From Niabella insulamsoli (GTDB lineage Bacteria; Bacteroidota; Bacteroidia; Chitinophagales; Chitinophagaceae), in NCBI RefSeq assembly GCF_039652435.2, contig NZ_CP190246.1:3472001-3536000 (forward strand): a DNA stretch of 64,000 nt. The letters run 5' to 3'. The translations under genes and the position numbers were made by a program. Positions 1 to 9,301 of this stretch are shown in pieces. Every line of letters begins with the position of its first letter. The first letter of the stretch is position 1. Under the pieces are notes generated by a model that saw nothing but the letters and a program-made list of their open reading frames with translations, was not told where the DNA came from and searched no databases.

Positions 1-480
1 TTGAGGGAAATGAACAGATTGCGCCGTTTTGCTAAAAATGCGGGGCTTATGATATTTCAACGCATACAACTGCAAACCCGAATTCAGATTGCCCAGGGCC
101 GGCGACGCCGTGCTCAAAGCTACTTCTTCTTTTGTTCCGTAGGTGTTGTAAAACTGGTCTTCAATATCCTGCGGATAGGGCTTTAAATAATTATATAATG
201 GCGCTACCACATTATCTGCTGCATCCAAATGGACAAAGCTGGCGCCATAAGCAGAAAAATTAACCGCCTTTATATCGTAAGTATTGCTTTCAATATATTT
301 TCGAAGCGTGTTGAGCACCCAGCGTTGGAGCGCACCGATATCTTCGCAGGCAAACTCATCTTCGTCGGCGATCTCCTCAAAAGTGATCGACTTTTCTTCA
401 ACGATTTTATAATCTTCGTTAAAAAGGAAAAACTTTTTATTGGTTTTCCCCACATCGAATATCGCAATTACCGGAACCAA
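1..480 (-). CDS. rhaB: FGGY-family carbohydrate kinase, probable rhamnulokinase (partial, C-terminus outside window)
   Basis: The minus strand reads open from about 480 to the window edge. It encodes an actin-fold sugar-kinase N-terminus: IAIFDVGKTNKK is the phosphate-1 loop, followed by VNFSAYGASFVHLD and YNYLKPYPQDIEDQFY. It lies directly downstream of the rhamnose isomerase on the same strand, so phosphorylation of L-rhamnulose is the natural role; the substrate is inferred from context. The start is unclear. A TTG at 480-478 is the first usable codon in this frame, while an ATG at about 507 is in another frame and would join it only if the TTTT run near 482-488 gained one base. The 3' part is outside the window, so the catalytic Asp of the second domain cannot be checked. 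Confidence 0.82.
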   Translation of the reverse strand, partial: MVPVIAIFDVGKTNKKFFLFNEDYKIVEEKSITFEEIADEDEFACEDIGALQRWVLNTLRKYIESNTYDIKAVNFSAYGASFVHLDAADNVVAPLYNYLKPYPQDIEDQFYNTYGTKEEVALSTASPALGNLNSGLQLYALKYHKPRIFSKTAQSVHFPQ

Positions 481-556
481 AACAATTTAGATTTCATCTT
501 GCTATTCAAAATAAGATAGCGTTCAAAAGGTTATACAGTCAATAATGGTGTTGTGA

Positions 557-1831
557 TTATAATCCTGTAGCTACTGCTTTTTCACCTCGTTTAGTGATCA
601 GCTGCTGCCTGATTTTCTCTTCTCTGAAAAGCCGCAACGGCTGCAAAGCCGCGCCCGAACGCAATCTCGCTTCGGCTACCAAAGGACGTAAATCCGTGCG
701 ATAGGCTGCCTGCAAGATTTCCTGTGCGCCGGCAACATCGTTGTTCTGCTGTGCTTCAGCCAGCGCCTTACTGTCTACCAACAGTGCCTGTGCATACGCC
801 AGTAAAATAGCTTCCACGCTTTGCAACAAGTCTTCGAGCGGGTCTTTTACATTATGACTCGCATCGATCATCCAGCCCAGGTCGGTAGCATGATTCATGC
901 CGCGCGCATCCATCCCTTCTACAAGTTCTTTAAAAATTAAAAACAATTGGTAAGGTTTAATGCTTCCCACTGTGAGATCGTCATCTCCGTATTTGCTATC
1001 GTTAAAATGAAAACCACCAAGTTTTTTCTCGTTTAGCAGCAGCGCTACGATCTGCTCTATATTAGCATTGGGCAAATGATGGCCCAGATCAACAAGGGTA
1101 AAAGCTTTGTCGCCCAATTTATTTGCATACAACAAAGATTGGCCCCAATCGCCTACTGTCGTTGAATAGAAGTTAGGTTCGAACGCTTTATACTCCACAA
1201 ATACTTTCCAATCTTCAGGCAGTGCGGCATAAACGGCCTGCAAACTCTCAAGCGTGTTGTTGAAAGCATTCCTGAAATTGAGCTGGCCCGGAAAGCAGGA
1301 ACCATCCGATAACCAAACCGTAAGCGAATCAGATCCTAATTCCACACCATAATTAATCACTTCGATATTATGATCAACCGCCTGTTGCCGCACGGATTTA
1401 TCCACATGCTGCATCGAGCCGAATTTATAGCTCAGCTTTTGATCTTTTTGGTCCTGAAAAGTGTTAGAGTTCATAGCATCGAACTTCAGGCCGAAGTCTG
1501 CGGCAAGGCTTTTAATAGCCTGGGTATTCTTTGGAATATCCCAGGGAATATGTAAAGAAACCGCGCCACTGCTGCGGTTGAGCTGATGCAACAACCCAAT
1601 ATCTTCTATTTTTTGTTCGAGTGTTGAAGGTTCGCCACCGCCGCTAAAGCGGCCAAACCGGGTGCCGCCGCTACCTAAAGCCCAGGAGGGGATCGCCACC
1701 TGAAAATCGATTAGCTTTGTGATAATGGCTTCCGTGCCGGCGATTTCACCAGACAAAAAATCAAACGCTTTTTTATGTTTGGCTACATACTTTTCGTTAT
1801 GAGCATCTATTTGAGATTTATGTAAAATCAT
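557..1831 (-). CDS. rhaI: L-rhamnose isomerase (TIM-barrel RhaI type)
   Basis: This 424-residue protein would interconvert L-rhamnose and L-rhamnulose in the cytoplasm. It resembles the Pseudomonas stutzeri-type isomerase, a metal-dependent xylose-isomerase-like barrel, rather than the E. coli RhaA family. Visible barrel-strand ends carry likely metal and substrate residues: FVEYKAFEP (Glu), TLVDLGHHLPNANIEQI (Asp/His) and GGFHFNDSKYGDDD (His/Asp). The ATG at 1831 starts MILHKSQID, a normal N-terminus. The gene sits between the kinase (76 bp downstream) and the fused aldolase gene, giving a co-oriented rhamnose cluster. Confidence 0.92.
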   Translation of the reverse strand: MILHKSQIDAHNEKYVAKHKKAFDFLSGEIAGTEAIITKLIDFQVAIPSWALGSGGTRFGRFSGGGEPSTLEQKIEDIGLLHQLNRSSGAVSLHIPWDIPKNTQAIKSLAADFGLKFDAMNSNTFQDQKDQKLSYKFGSMQHVDKSVRQQAVDHNIEVINYGVELGSDSLTVWLSDGSCFPGQLNFRNAFNNTLESLQAVYAALPEDWKVFVEYKAFEPNFYSTTVGDWGQSLLYANKLGDKAFTLVDLGHHLPNANIEQIVALLLNEKKLGGFHFNDSKYGDDDLTVGSIKPYQLFLIFKELVEGMDARGMNHATDLGWMIDASHNVKDPLEDLLQSVEAILLAYAQALLVDSKALAEAQQNNDVAGAQEILQAAYRTDLRPLVAEARLRSGAALQPLRLFREEKIRQQLITKRGEKAVATGL

Positions 1832-2090
1832 CGGTCAGTATTTAATACAATTTAGTTTAATAATTTTTAATCCACCAGGCTCTGGACTTTATCCAATTTA
1901 CGACCCGGCCTGATTCAATCTTTCAGGCGGCTTCTTTCATTGTTCCGCCAAACCGCGTGAATTTAAAAAACGGGTCGGTGATTGGAAAACCACCTACCCT
2001 TGTTGCTTTGCTATATGAAGACTCGTAAGCCCACCCAACCATCTGCAAAAAGAAGCGGGATGGAGCTGCATTCATTCATTTTAATAACTA

Positions 2091-4211
2091 CTATCGTACA
2101 AACGCCTGCGCTACGCCGCCATCCACGTTTAATATATTTCCTGTTGATTTGTTGAGCAAGCCGCTCACAAATACAAAACAAGCATTGGCGATGTCATCGG
2201 GTAAAATAATCTCGTTCATCAAAGTTCGCTTGGCATAATAGGCCGGTAACTCTTCCACCGTAATGCCATAAGCTTTTGCGCGGCCTTCAGCCCAGCCGCC
2301 TGCCCAGATATTTGAATCCGATATAACAGCGTCCGGATTTACTGTGTTAACCCTGATCTTATCACCGCCCAACTCGGCTGACAATAATCTTGAAAGATGC
2401 GCCTGCGCTGCTTTTGCTGAGCCATATCCTGCGTTGTTGGGCCCTGCCACGATCGAATTTTTCGAAACGATATTGATAATGTCACCGCCCATATCCTGCT
2501 TGCGCATCATCTTAACAGCTTCCTTCGACACCATAAATTGTCCTTTTACCAGGATATCATAAAGCCGGTCCCACTCTTCAATCGAGTGTTCGGTAATACT
2601 TTTCGAAATGCTGATTCCTGCGTTGTTGACGATAATATCAACCCCGCCAAATGCCAGCGCTGTTTGCTCTAACGCAGCAGCAATAGACGCCGCGTCGGTT
2701 ACATTCAGGTTGACGGCCGCCGTTGAGTCTTTACCAAAAGCTTTCTGAAATTCTTTGGTGGTAGCTTCGATGCGCTCATCGTTGATATCATTTATAATGA
2801 CGCAAGCGCCTTCCTGTACAAACTTCTTTGCGATGGCCTTACCGATTCCGCCGCCGCTGCCGGTAATCAATGCCACGCGGCCACTCAATGGTTTGGGCTT
2901 AGGCATCCGCTGCAATTTCGCTTCTTCCAGCAACCAGTATTCGATGTTAAAAGCCTCTTGCCGAGGTAATGAAGTGTACTCAGAAATAGCTTCTGATCCA
3001 CGCATTACATTGATCGCGTTGGTATAGAACTCCGCTGCAACACGAGCGGTTTGTTTATCTTTTGCAAAAGCGAACATGCCCACACCCGGATAAATGATAA
3101 TTACCGGATTGGAATCGCGGATCGCAGGACTATTGGGATGTTTGCAGGTTTCGTAATAGGTTTCATACATCTTGCGATAGTCGGTAAACAAAGGAGCGAT
3201 CCTTTCTTTAATCGCAGCCACATCGTCTACATTCTCATCGACAGAAAGATTTAATACCAGCGGACTGATTTTGGTTCGCAGGAAATGATCGGGACATGAA
3301 GTACCCAAAGGCGCTAATCTTTCCAGATCGTTGGAATTAATATATTGCAATACACGGTCATCATCTGTAAAATGGCCGATCATTTTTATATTTGATGAAC
3401 AAAAGCCGCGCAGAACGGGCGCTAAAGCGGCCGCTTTTTTCAAACGCTCTTCTTTAGCAAGCGACTGCAGTTTTTCGCCGCCAAAAACAGGCCCTTTTTT
3501 GCCGGTATTTTGTTCGATAAATTCGGCGCATTTTTCAATTACTTCCAGCGTATTGATATAGCTTTCATAAGCAGTGTCGCCCCAGGTGAATAAGCCGTGC
3601 GACCCTAACATAATACCGCGAATGCCGGGGTTTTCGTCCAGGCATTTTTTAAGCATCAGGCCCAACTCAAAACCGGGCTTTTGCCAGGGCACCCATCCGA
3701 TTGTTCCACCAAAAAGTTCCTGCGTAATTTTTTCACCATCTTTCGCAGCCGCAATAGCAATGGCGGCGTCGGGATGCAAATGGTCGATGTGCTTAAATGG
3801 CAAAAACCCATGCAGCGGTGTATCGATTGAGGGAGCTTTTGAATTAAGATCGTAAATGCAGTGATTAAATAGCTCTACCATTTCGTCTTCATGTGCCACG
3901 CCGCGATACACATTTTTCAGGCTTCTTAATTTATCGACATATAGCGCAGCCAGTCCGCCCTTGGTTAGCGTGCCGAGATCGCCGCCGCTACCCTTTACCC
4001 ACATAATTTCAGTCGCTTCGCCCGTAAGCGGATCTTGAGCCATCGCTTTGCAGGAAGTATTCCCGCCACCATAGTTGGTTAAGCGCAGATCTGCACCCAG
4101 CAAATTAGAACGGTAAATGAGCAGGGCCACTTCATCGCCCTCGAGCTCGGCAGCTTTTTTGTCATCCCATAAATAACTTACGTGCTTGAAATTTTTTGTC
4201 TCTGTTGCCAT
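2091..4211 (-). CDS. rhaD: Bifunctional rhamnulose-1-phosphate aldolase / L-lactaldehyde dehydrogenase
   Basis: A 706-residue fusion. Residues about 1-430 form a class II aldolase/adducin domain, with YGGGNTSCK near 47-55 and a metal-binding HIDHLHPDA at about 141-149. Residues about 440-706 form a short-chain dehydrogenase, with the nucleotide loop GSGGGIG at 451-457, NNAG near 529-532 and the catalytic Tyr596-x3-Lys600. The aldolase half would split rhamnulose-1-phosphate into dihydroxyacetone phosphate and L-lactaldehyde; the dehydrogenase half would oxidise lactaldehyde. This fusion (also called RhaE or RhaDA) is typical of Bacteroidota and some Bacillus. About 260 bp of non-coding sequence separates it from rhaI. 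Confidence 0.95.
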   Translation of the reverse strand: MATETKNFKHVSYLWDDKKAAELEGDEVALLIYRSNLLGADLRLTNYGGGNTSCKAMAQDPLTGEATEIMWVKGSGGDLGTLTKGGLAALYVDKLRSLKNVYRGVAHEDEMVELFNHCIYDLNSKAPSIDTPLHGFLPFKHIDHLHPDAAIAIAAAKDGEKITQELFGGTIGWVPWQKPGFELGLMLKKCLDENPGIRGIMLGSHGLFTWGDTAYESYINTLEVIEKCAEFIEQNTGKKGPVFGGEKLQSLAKEERLKKAAALAPVLRGFCSSNIKMIGHFTDDDRVLQYINSNDLERLAPLGTSCPDHFLRTKISPLVLNLSVDENVDDVAAIKERIAPLFTDYRKMYETYYETCKHPNSPAIRDSNPVIIIYPGVGMFAFAKDKQTARVAAEFYTNAINVMRGSEAISEYTSLPRQEAFNIEYWLLEEAKLQRMPKPKPLSGRVALITGSGGGIGKAIAKKFVQEGACVIINDINDERIEATTKEFQKAFGKDSTAAVNLNVTDAASIAAALEQTALAFGGVDIIVNNAGISISKSITEHSIEEWDRLYDILVKGQFMVSKEAVKMMRKQDMGGDIINIVSKNSIVAGPNNAGYGSAKAAQAHLSRLLSAELGGDKIRVNTVNPDAVISDSNIWAGGWAEGRAKAYGITVEELPAYYAKRTLMNEIILPDDIANACFVFVSGLLNKSTGNILNVDGGVAQAFVR

Positions 4212-4311
4212 AATTGTTGTTTATTTCTCCCGGTTTTAGAGCTTTTTATGTTTTACGGATGATGTTGCAACAACAGGTTTTGGTTCTTTGCTGCAAGATC
4301 GTTCCTGAAAT

Positions 4312-5436
4312 TTATTTCATTGAGTTGCCCCAACCTACCAATAACACTGATAATAAGATCACCACAATGCCTGCTATCACGGTGAACATGGTTTTCCTGC
4401 TGACGCCTTTCCATTCTTTTAAAATCAAACCCCAAACATTGGCAATTAAAATGATAAAGGCCATGTGAAGGATCCAGGAACTAGGGCCATTGCCCATTTT
4501 ACTTTCGCCCATGCCGTAGAAGAAAAACTGTAAAAACCAGGTCGTTCCCGCCAGCGCGCAAAAAATAATATTGCTCAAAATCGGCGTCTTCTTATTGGTA
4601 TAATCGGAGTAGGTTTTATTGCGGGCATTCAGCATTAAACACCAGATCAGATTGGTAGTAAGGCCGCCCCATAAAATTATAATATACGATACGTTGTTTT
4701 GATATAGAAATTCTCCCTGTCCGGGATGAGCTGCTTTCCAAAGTTCGTTTGCCGTGTCGGCCATAGGCTTGGCCGCTTCGATACCAAAATTGAAGCAGGC
4801 GCTAAGAATTCCTGAAACGATGGCCACGGCGAGCCCGAGACCAAATTTATACTCGTCTTTGCCCGATAGGTGGGCTTCCGTATCTGCATTGCCCACCGCG
4901 TGCGGATCGGTATTTTGAACGTCGCTGCCGGCGAGTTCTTTTTCTTTCATCATGCCGGCCCGGCCGCAAATGATAATGCCGATAACGCAAACCAGCAAGC
5001 CGCCCATCACGGTGATGCCCCAACTCGACCCTGTCAACATGCCGATCGTGTCCTTGCCTTCAGCCGGAGAAAACTGGTAATAAATCGCCGGAATCAGCGC
5101 ACCGAAAACCATACATAGCCCGAGGATGATGCTGCTACCCAGCGAAACGCCGAGATAGCGCACGCCGAGGCCGTATGTTAATCCGCCGATACCCCAAAGA
5201 AGGCCAAATACAAACGCAAAACCCAGAGTCGTGCCGCTTGCCTGACTGATAATTTCAGTAAAATTGGGAATAGTGAACCATGCCGCAATCGGAGGTACGA
5301 TCAACCATGAAAACAAACCGCCGACAAGCCAGTAGGATTCCCACGCCCAGCCTTTTACTTTTTTATAGGGAATGTAAAAACTTCCCGAAGCAAAACCGCC
5401 AACAAAATGAAAAATAACTCCCAGTAAAGCGTTCAT
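4312..5436 (-). CDS. rhaT: L-rhamnose-proton symporter RhaT
   Basis: This is a polytopic membrane protein of about 374 residues with roughly ten hydrophobic segments. It begins MNALLGVIFHFVGGFASGSF and contains the RhaT-like block VKGWAWESYWLVGGLFSWL. The family imports L-rhamnose with protons through the inner membrane. The frame is open ten codons further upstream, but the ATG at 5436 fits the family N-terminus better. It is the first gene of the co-oriented rhamnose set, 100 bp ahead of the aldolase fusion. No recognisable rhamnose regulator lies in the window. Confidence 0.93.
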   Translation of the reverse strand: MNALLGVIFHFVGGFASGSFYIPYKKVKGWAWESYWLVGGLFSWLIVPPIAAWFTIPNFTEIISQASGTTLGFAFVFGLLWGIGGLTYGLGVRYLGVSLGSSIILGLCMVFGALIPAIYYQFSPAEGKDTIGMLTGSSWGITVMGGLLVCVIGIIICGRAGMMKEKELAGSDVQNTDPHAVGNADTEAHLSGKDEYKFGLGLAVAIVSGILSACFNFGIEAAKPMADTANELWKAAHPGQGEFLYQNNVSYIIILWGGLTTNLIWCLMLNARNKTYSDYTNKKTPILSNIIFCALAGTTWFLQFFFYGMGESKMGNGPSSWILHMAFIILIANVWGLILKEWKGVSRKTMFTVIAGIVVILLSVLLVGWGNSMK

Positions 5437-5581
5437 GAAATATAAATTTTCAAAACAGTAAGCCAATCTTTAGAAACCGAAAATAGAACAATGAAAATGC
5501 CCAACCGTCATGCACTGTCATGATATATTGTAATTTTTACAAAAATTAAGAAAACCGCAACATTCTTTATTATTCAATATA

Positions 5582-6562
5582 TTGCCGGTAATTCATAAAG
5601 CCTTGCTTTACAAGTTGCTTAAAATATATGTGCGCGCTGCGATCCATTTGTTTTGCTACTCCATTCGGGTTGACAAAAGGGAGTTGCTAAAAATGGAAGG
5701 GCCTTTACTGATTGCGAGCAATCATCCCAATTCGTTTTTAGACGCGATTATTTTTGATATACTTTTTGATGTGCCCATCACGTCGCTGGCGCGGGGCGAT
5801 GCTTTTAAAAACAAGCATATTTTTCGCCTACTGCGGCGCCTCAAAATGCTCCCCGTTTATCGCATACGCGAAGGAGCCCAAAACCTAAATGTTAACTACG
5901 ACACTTTTGATGCCTGCCTGGAACTTTTTCAACAAAAAGAAGCCGTGCTGATTTTTAGCGAAGGCTTTTGTGTGAATGAATGGCATTTGCGGCCTTTGAA
6001 GAAAGGCACAGCCAGGCTTGCTTTCCAAGCCTGGAAAGAAAACATACCGCTCAAAGTTTTGCCAGCGGGCATTAATTATAGTTCCTTCAGGCGTTATGGG
6101 AAAAAAGTCCGGGTTCATTTGGGCGCACCCATTCCAGTCTCCATTTTCTCGGCCGCGCAATCGGACGGAAATAATTATGCCCATTTCAATGAAGTGCTCA
6201 ATAATCAGCTCCAACAGCTGGTTTACGAAATTCCCCGTGGTGATGAAGAATTATTACGCGAGCGATTTGGGCAAACCTCCATCACTAAAAAAATATTATT
6301 GGGGCCGCTGGCTTTTGCAGGTGCGTTGCTAAACGCTCCGGTTTATGGCCTGGCAAGGCTGGTTACAAAAATGTTCTTTGAAAAATCCGATCATTATGAT
6401 TCCGTAATGCTCGGCTTTCTACTCCTGGCCTATCCTTTCTACCTGGCGCTGTTCACCACTTTGGCTTACCATTTTATATCAGGCTGGGGCTTGTTGGCAT
6501 TGATCGCATTGCCGCTTACCGCTTTTTGTTACGTGAAGTACGAGGTTAGATTGGATCATTAA
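5582..6562 (+). CDS. Lysophospholipid/glycerol-phosphate acyltransferase (PlsC-like)
   Basis: A 326-residue membrane-associated acyltransferase. The acyl-acceptor motif is SNHPNSFLD at about 46-54, an H-x5-D spacing as in Gpt2/Sct1-like glycerol-phosphate acyltransferases rather than the classic H-x4-D. The second block is FSEGFCVNEWHLRPLKKG near 130-147, followed by LPAGINYSSF. Two hydrophobic helices end the protein at about 275-320. The first codon is a TTG at 5582, with GTG and TTG alternatives in the next 15 codons, so the start is uncertain. It is transcribed away from rhaT. The family adds acyl chains in phospholipid synthesis; the exact acceptor is unknown. Confidence 0.82.
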   Translation: MPVIHKALLYKLLKIYVRAAIHLFCYSIRVDKRELLKMEGPLLIASNHPNSFLDAIIFDILFDVPITSLARGDAFKNKHIFRLLRRLKMLPVYRIREGAQNLNVNYDTFDACLELFQQKEAVLIFSEGFCVNEWHLRPLKKGTARLAFQAWKENIPLKVLPAGINYSSFRRYGKKVRVHLGAPIPVSIFSAAQSDGNNYAHFNEVLNNQLQQLVYEIPRGDEELLRERFGQTSITKKILLGPLAFAGALLNAPVYGLARLVTKMFFEKSDHYDSVMLGFLLLAYPFYLALFTTLAYHFISGWGLLALIALPLTAFCYVKYEVRLDH

Positions 6563-6592
6563 TTTCATCACTATTATAATTTATCACACATA

Positions 6593-6625
6593 AAATTTTC
6601 ATCTCTGTGATTAATATGAAAATTT
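6593..6625. repeat. AT-rich inverted repeat, related to copies near 27.4 and 29.4 kb
   Basis: The arms AAATTTTCAT (6593-6602) and ATGAAAATTT (6616-6625) are perfect inverted copies around a 13-nt spacer. The flanking TTTATCACAC also occurs in the copy at 29.4 kb. It lies between two convergent genes. Function unknown. Confidence 0.5.
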
Positions 6626-6690
6626 CACAATAACCCCTTTCAGCAATTTAGTCACGATCAAAATTTAAAGAATGCTAATTGCGGGGTTAT

Positions 6691-6718
6691 AAAAAAATCC
6701 CCGGCGCTTTGCCAGGGA
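6691..6718 (-). terminator. Rho-independent terminator of the TonB receptor gene
   Basis: On the minus strand an 8-bp stem (arms 6711-6718 and 6698-6705, one G-T wobble) with a 5-nt loop is followed by seven T residues. It lies about 30 bp past the receptor stop codon. Confidence 0.8.
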
Positions 6719-6749
6719 CTGTAAATTCATTCTTTCAAAATTGAAGCAC

Positions 6750-9107
6750 TTATAATCTTACATTGAGCGTAAGCCGGAAGGCAGCGCCTTTTCCTTTAAT
6801 ATAATTATCATTCAATGCAGTCCATTGAGAACGCACGGTGAAATAATCTTTGTTGAGCATATTTTCAATACCAAGATTAATGGACGTGGCTGAAGATAGT
6901 TGGTAATGCACCGACGAGCTCCACAAACCATAAGGATTGATAGGGCCTTTGGAATAATCGTAAGACCCATTGCTGTTTCTCTCAAAGCGATCCCTTTTCA
7001 TAATGCCGGTATATTGTAAAAGCAAATTTAATTTGCCAGGCAACACTCCGTATTCGATATTACCGGTAAGCATCGGCGGCGCAATGCGCGGACCGGGCAA
7101 ATATTCATCAGCCGGTCCATCATAATTCCCATCGTCGTCTGCGTCTAATTTTCCTTCTACATAGCTATAATTCACGCTTGCTTTCAAATTGCTTCTGATT
7201 TGATAATCGGCCGTAAGCTCCACGCCATAAATACGTTCGGGCGCCCGCACAACCACAAATGCACCATCTTTAAAAACGCTATTAGCGCCCAGGCTCGACT
7301 TGCTGATATAACCAGTGGCTTCAAATCTGAAATTTTTAAACTTGCTGACAAAACCCGTTTCGTAACTGTTTACAATAACGGCCTCTGTATTGATTTTTGA
7401 AATGCTGTCTACTCTTGCCGAGCGAAGTACCACGCCGACATCAGAAACGCTGAAGCCTTGTGAGAAACTGATATAAGGCGAGAAATAATCGGACATATTA
7501 TATCTTAATCCCGCATTAAACATTAACGGGTTATAGTTTAACTCACCCCCGGTGACATGCATCGATTCTGTAACGGCACCTGTCGTAATATTTTTTGAAG
7601 GCAAGGTTTGGTAATCCTCAACACCGATGTTCACATGCTCATATCTCAGCCCTCCTTTCAGAATCAATTTATCAAACAGCGTAAAACGCGTTTGTAAAAA
7701 AGGGGCCATGTTTTTCATATTCATTTCGGGTACCCAAATACGCCCGTCCACGAGCGGTTGCGACGTAATATCCCTTTGGGCGTCGACGCCGTAGGTCAGG
7801 GCTGCATCCAGGTTTGCAGCGCTAAAGGGCGTATTGAATACCAGCCTTGCGCCATGCTTTTTTGATAAAATACGGGAGATGCCGCCGTCCACAAATGACT
7901 CGGAATAAAAAAATACGTTGTCAACACTTTGATAATAAAAATCAGCGTCGTAGTGCGTATTTGCCACGCCGGTTTCACCTGAAAAAACGAGGTTTAAATT
8001 ATGATTACCCTTCACGCCCTGCGGCACACCGCTCGCCTGGCCCTGCTGCGCACTGGTCTTTTTTCCGGCGGCGTAGTCTCCGTTTACGGTAATATAATTG
8101 GTGGTTTGACGGCTGGAATAAAAATTATAAGTAGCCTGCACTTTGTGGTTATCATTGATATCATAACCCAGCTTGGCAAAAGCATTGTAGGAGTCCGTTT
8201 CGCCCAAGCCATAGATCGGAGGCAGTATATCGCCTTTAGCATCTTTTAACTCACCGGTTTGCTCGTAAACGCCACTTGCCACATAATTCCATTTTCCTTT
8301 ATCCCCAAAAAACATTTGGCTTACCCGCGCTCCTATGCTGTTCGCTTTCTTAACCAGCGATCCGGTCGCGCCCAGTGAGGTGTGGCTATTGATCAGCTTT
8401 CCGGTTTTTTCAGTCCGGGTGAAATAATTGATCAAACCGCCCGCAGCGCCGTTTCCATAAATGGCGGTTGCTCCTTTTACCACTTCAATCCTTTCAATAA
8501 CAGCCGGGTCTAAAGCGCGCAGGTCCATCGCTCCGTTGCGTAAAGGGGTGGATTGAGGCACTCCATCTACCATGATCAGCAGGCTGCGGCCGCGAAGTGT
8601 TTGTCCGAAGTTGCTGCTCAAACCCGAGCTGGGCGCCAGGCCGGGCACCCGATTTTCGAGTATGGTGGCCAGGTTGGTAGTAATATTCAAATTGTCCTGA
8701 ATTGCTTTCAACCCCACCACCGTCACCGAAGATGGAATCTGATCGATTGTTTCGCGCGTTCTTCCCGCAGAGACCACAACTTCTTCCAGTTGTTGATTTT
8801 GCTCTATTAATACAAAATTTATGGTAAGCGCCTGTCCGGCCGTAAGCGACACCTGCTTTTGCTGCGTTGTAAACCCAGTGGAACTTGCCGCTATGGTCGG
8901 CATTCCGGCAGGGACGTTATAAACAACAAACCTTCCGGCATCGTCTGTTATGGCCCCTTGTCCCGACCCGTCGATAGTGATCGTTACCGCAGCCAGCGGC
9001 TTTCCGTCGGAGGTTTTGACTGTACCATCTATCACTCCGGTTTGCGCTTTTAAAAGGCTGGTAAAAAATATAAAAATCGTTGTTACAAAAATCTTATCGT
9101 TCCGCAT
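6750..9107 (-). CDS. TonB-dependent outer-membrane receptor, siderophore/metal type
   Basis: A 785-residue outer-membrane receptor. Residues 1-21 are a signal peptide ending KAQ. Residues about 25-105 are a carboxypeptidase-regulatory-like beta domain (GTVKTSDGKPLAAVTI). A TonB-box-like EEVVVSAGR lies near 108-116, then a plug domain with LRGRSLLIMVDGVPQ and RIEVVKGATAIYGNGAAGG. The rest is a beta-barrel ending in LTLNVRL, a normal barrel terminus. The plug resembles siderophore and vitamin receptors more than SusC, and no SusD partner lies beside it. It would import a ligand with TonB energy. The ligand cannot be told from sequence. Confidence 0.92.
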   Translation of the reverse strand: MRNDKIFVTTIFIFFTSLLKAQTGVIDGTVKTSDGKPLAAVTITIDGSGQGAITDDAGRFVVYNVPAGMPTIAASSTGFTTQQKQVSLTAGQALTINFVLIEQNQQLEEVVVSAGRTRETIDQIPSSVTVVGLKAIQDNLNITTNLATILENRVPGLAPSSGLSSNFGQTLRGRSLLIMVDGVPQSTPLRNGAMDLRALDPAVIERIEVVKGATAIYGNGAAGGLINYFTRTEKTGKLINSHTSLGATGSLVKKANSIGARVSQMFFGDKGKWNYVASGVYEQTGELKDAKGDILPPIYGLGETDSYNAFAKLGYDINDNHKVQATYNFYSSRQTTNYITVNGDYAAGKKTSAQQGQASGVPQGVKGNHNLNLVFSGETGVANTHYDADFYYQSVDNVFFYSESFVDGGISRILSKKHGARLVFNTPFSAANLDAALTYGVDAQRDITSQPLVDGRIWVPEMNMKNMAPFLQTRFTLFDKLILKGGLRYEHVNIGVEDYQTLPSKNITTGAVTESMHVTGGELNYNPLMFNAGLRYNMSDYFSPYISFSQGFSVSDVGVVLRSARVDSISKINTEAVIVNSYETGFVSKFKNFRFEATGYISKSSLGANSVFKDGAFVVVRAPERIYGVELTADYQIRSNLKASVNYSYVEGKLDADDDGNYDGPADEYLPGPRIAPPMLTGNIEYGVLPGKLNLLLQYTGIMKRDRFERNSNGSYDYSKGPINPYGLWSSSVHYQLSSATSINLGIENMLNKDYFTVRSQWTALNDNYIKGKGAAFRLTLNVRL

Positions 9108-9202
9108 TCTTGTCTGGCTTTTAAATGAAGCGCGAAAGTATGACGCCCGACAGGCGTTGTGTTTACGAAATCGGGAAATAATTTCTTTACTACAAAAAGC
9201 AA

Positions 9203-9236
9203 CAAAAAACCCCGGCTCAACGAACCGGGGCTTTAT
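9203..9236 (-). terminator. GC-rich terminator hairpin downstream of fusA
   Basis: Arms CCCCGG (9210-9215) and CCGGGG (9225-9230) flank a 9-nt loop. The minus strand continues into a run of six T, so it fits as the end of the fusA transcript. The plus strand is also T-rich after the stem. Confidence 0.72.
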
Positions 9237-9251
9237 TATTTTAAGTGACTA

Positions 9252-9300
9252 TTCACCATTCACTTTTCACTACTCACCATTCTCTTTTCACTTTTCTCTT
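9252..9300. repeat. Heptanucleotide repeat array next to the fusA stop codon
   Basis: Seven consecutive degenerate 7-mers on the plus strand (TTCACCA, TTCACTT, TTCACTA, CTCACCA, TTCTCTT, TTCACTT, TTCTCTT). The array ends one base before the fusA stop codon. Read in the fusA sense direction the unit approaches GTGAATR, the same as the array at 29867-29978. Confidence 0.75.
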
Positions 9301-9301
9301 C

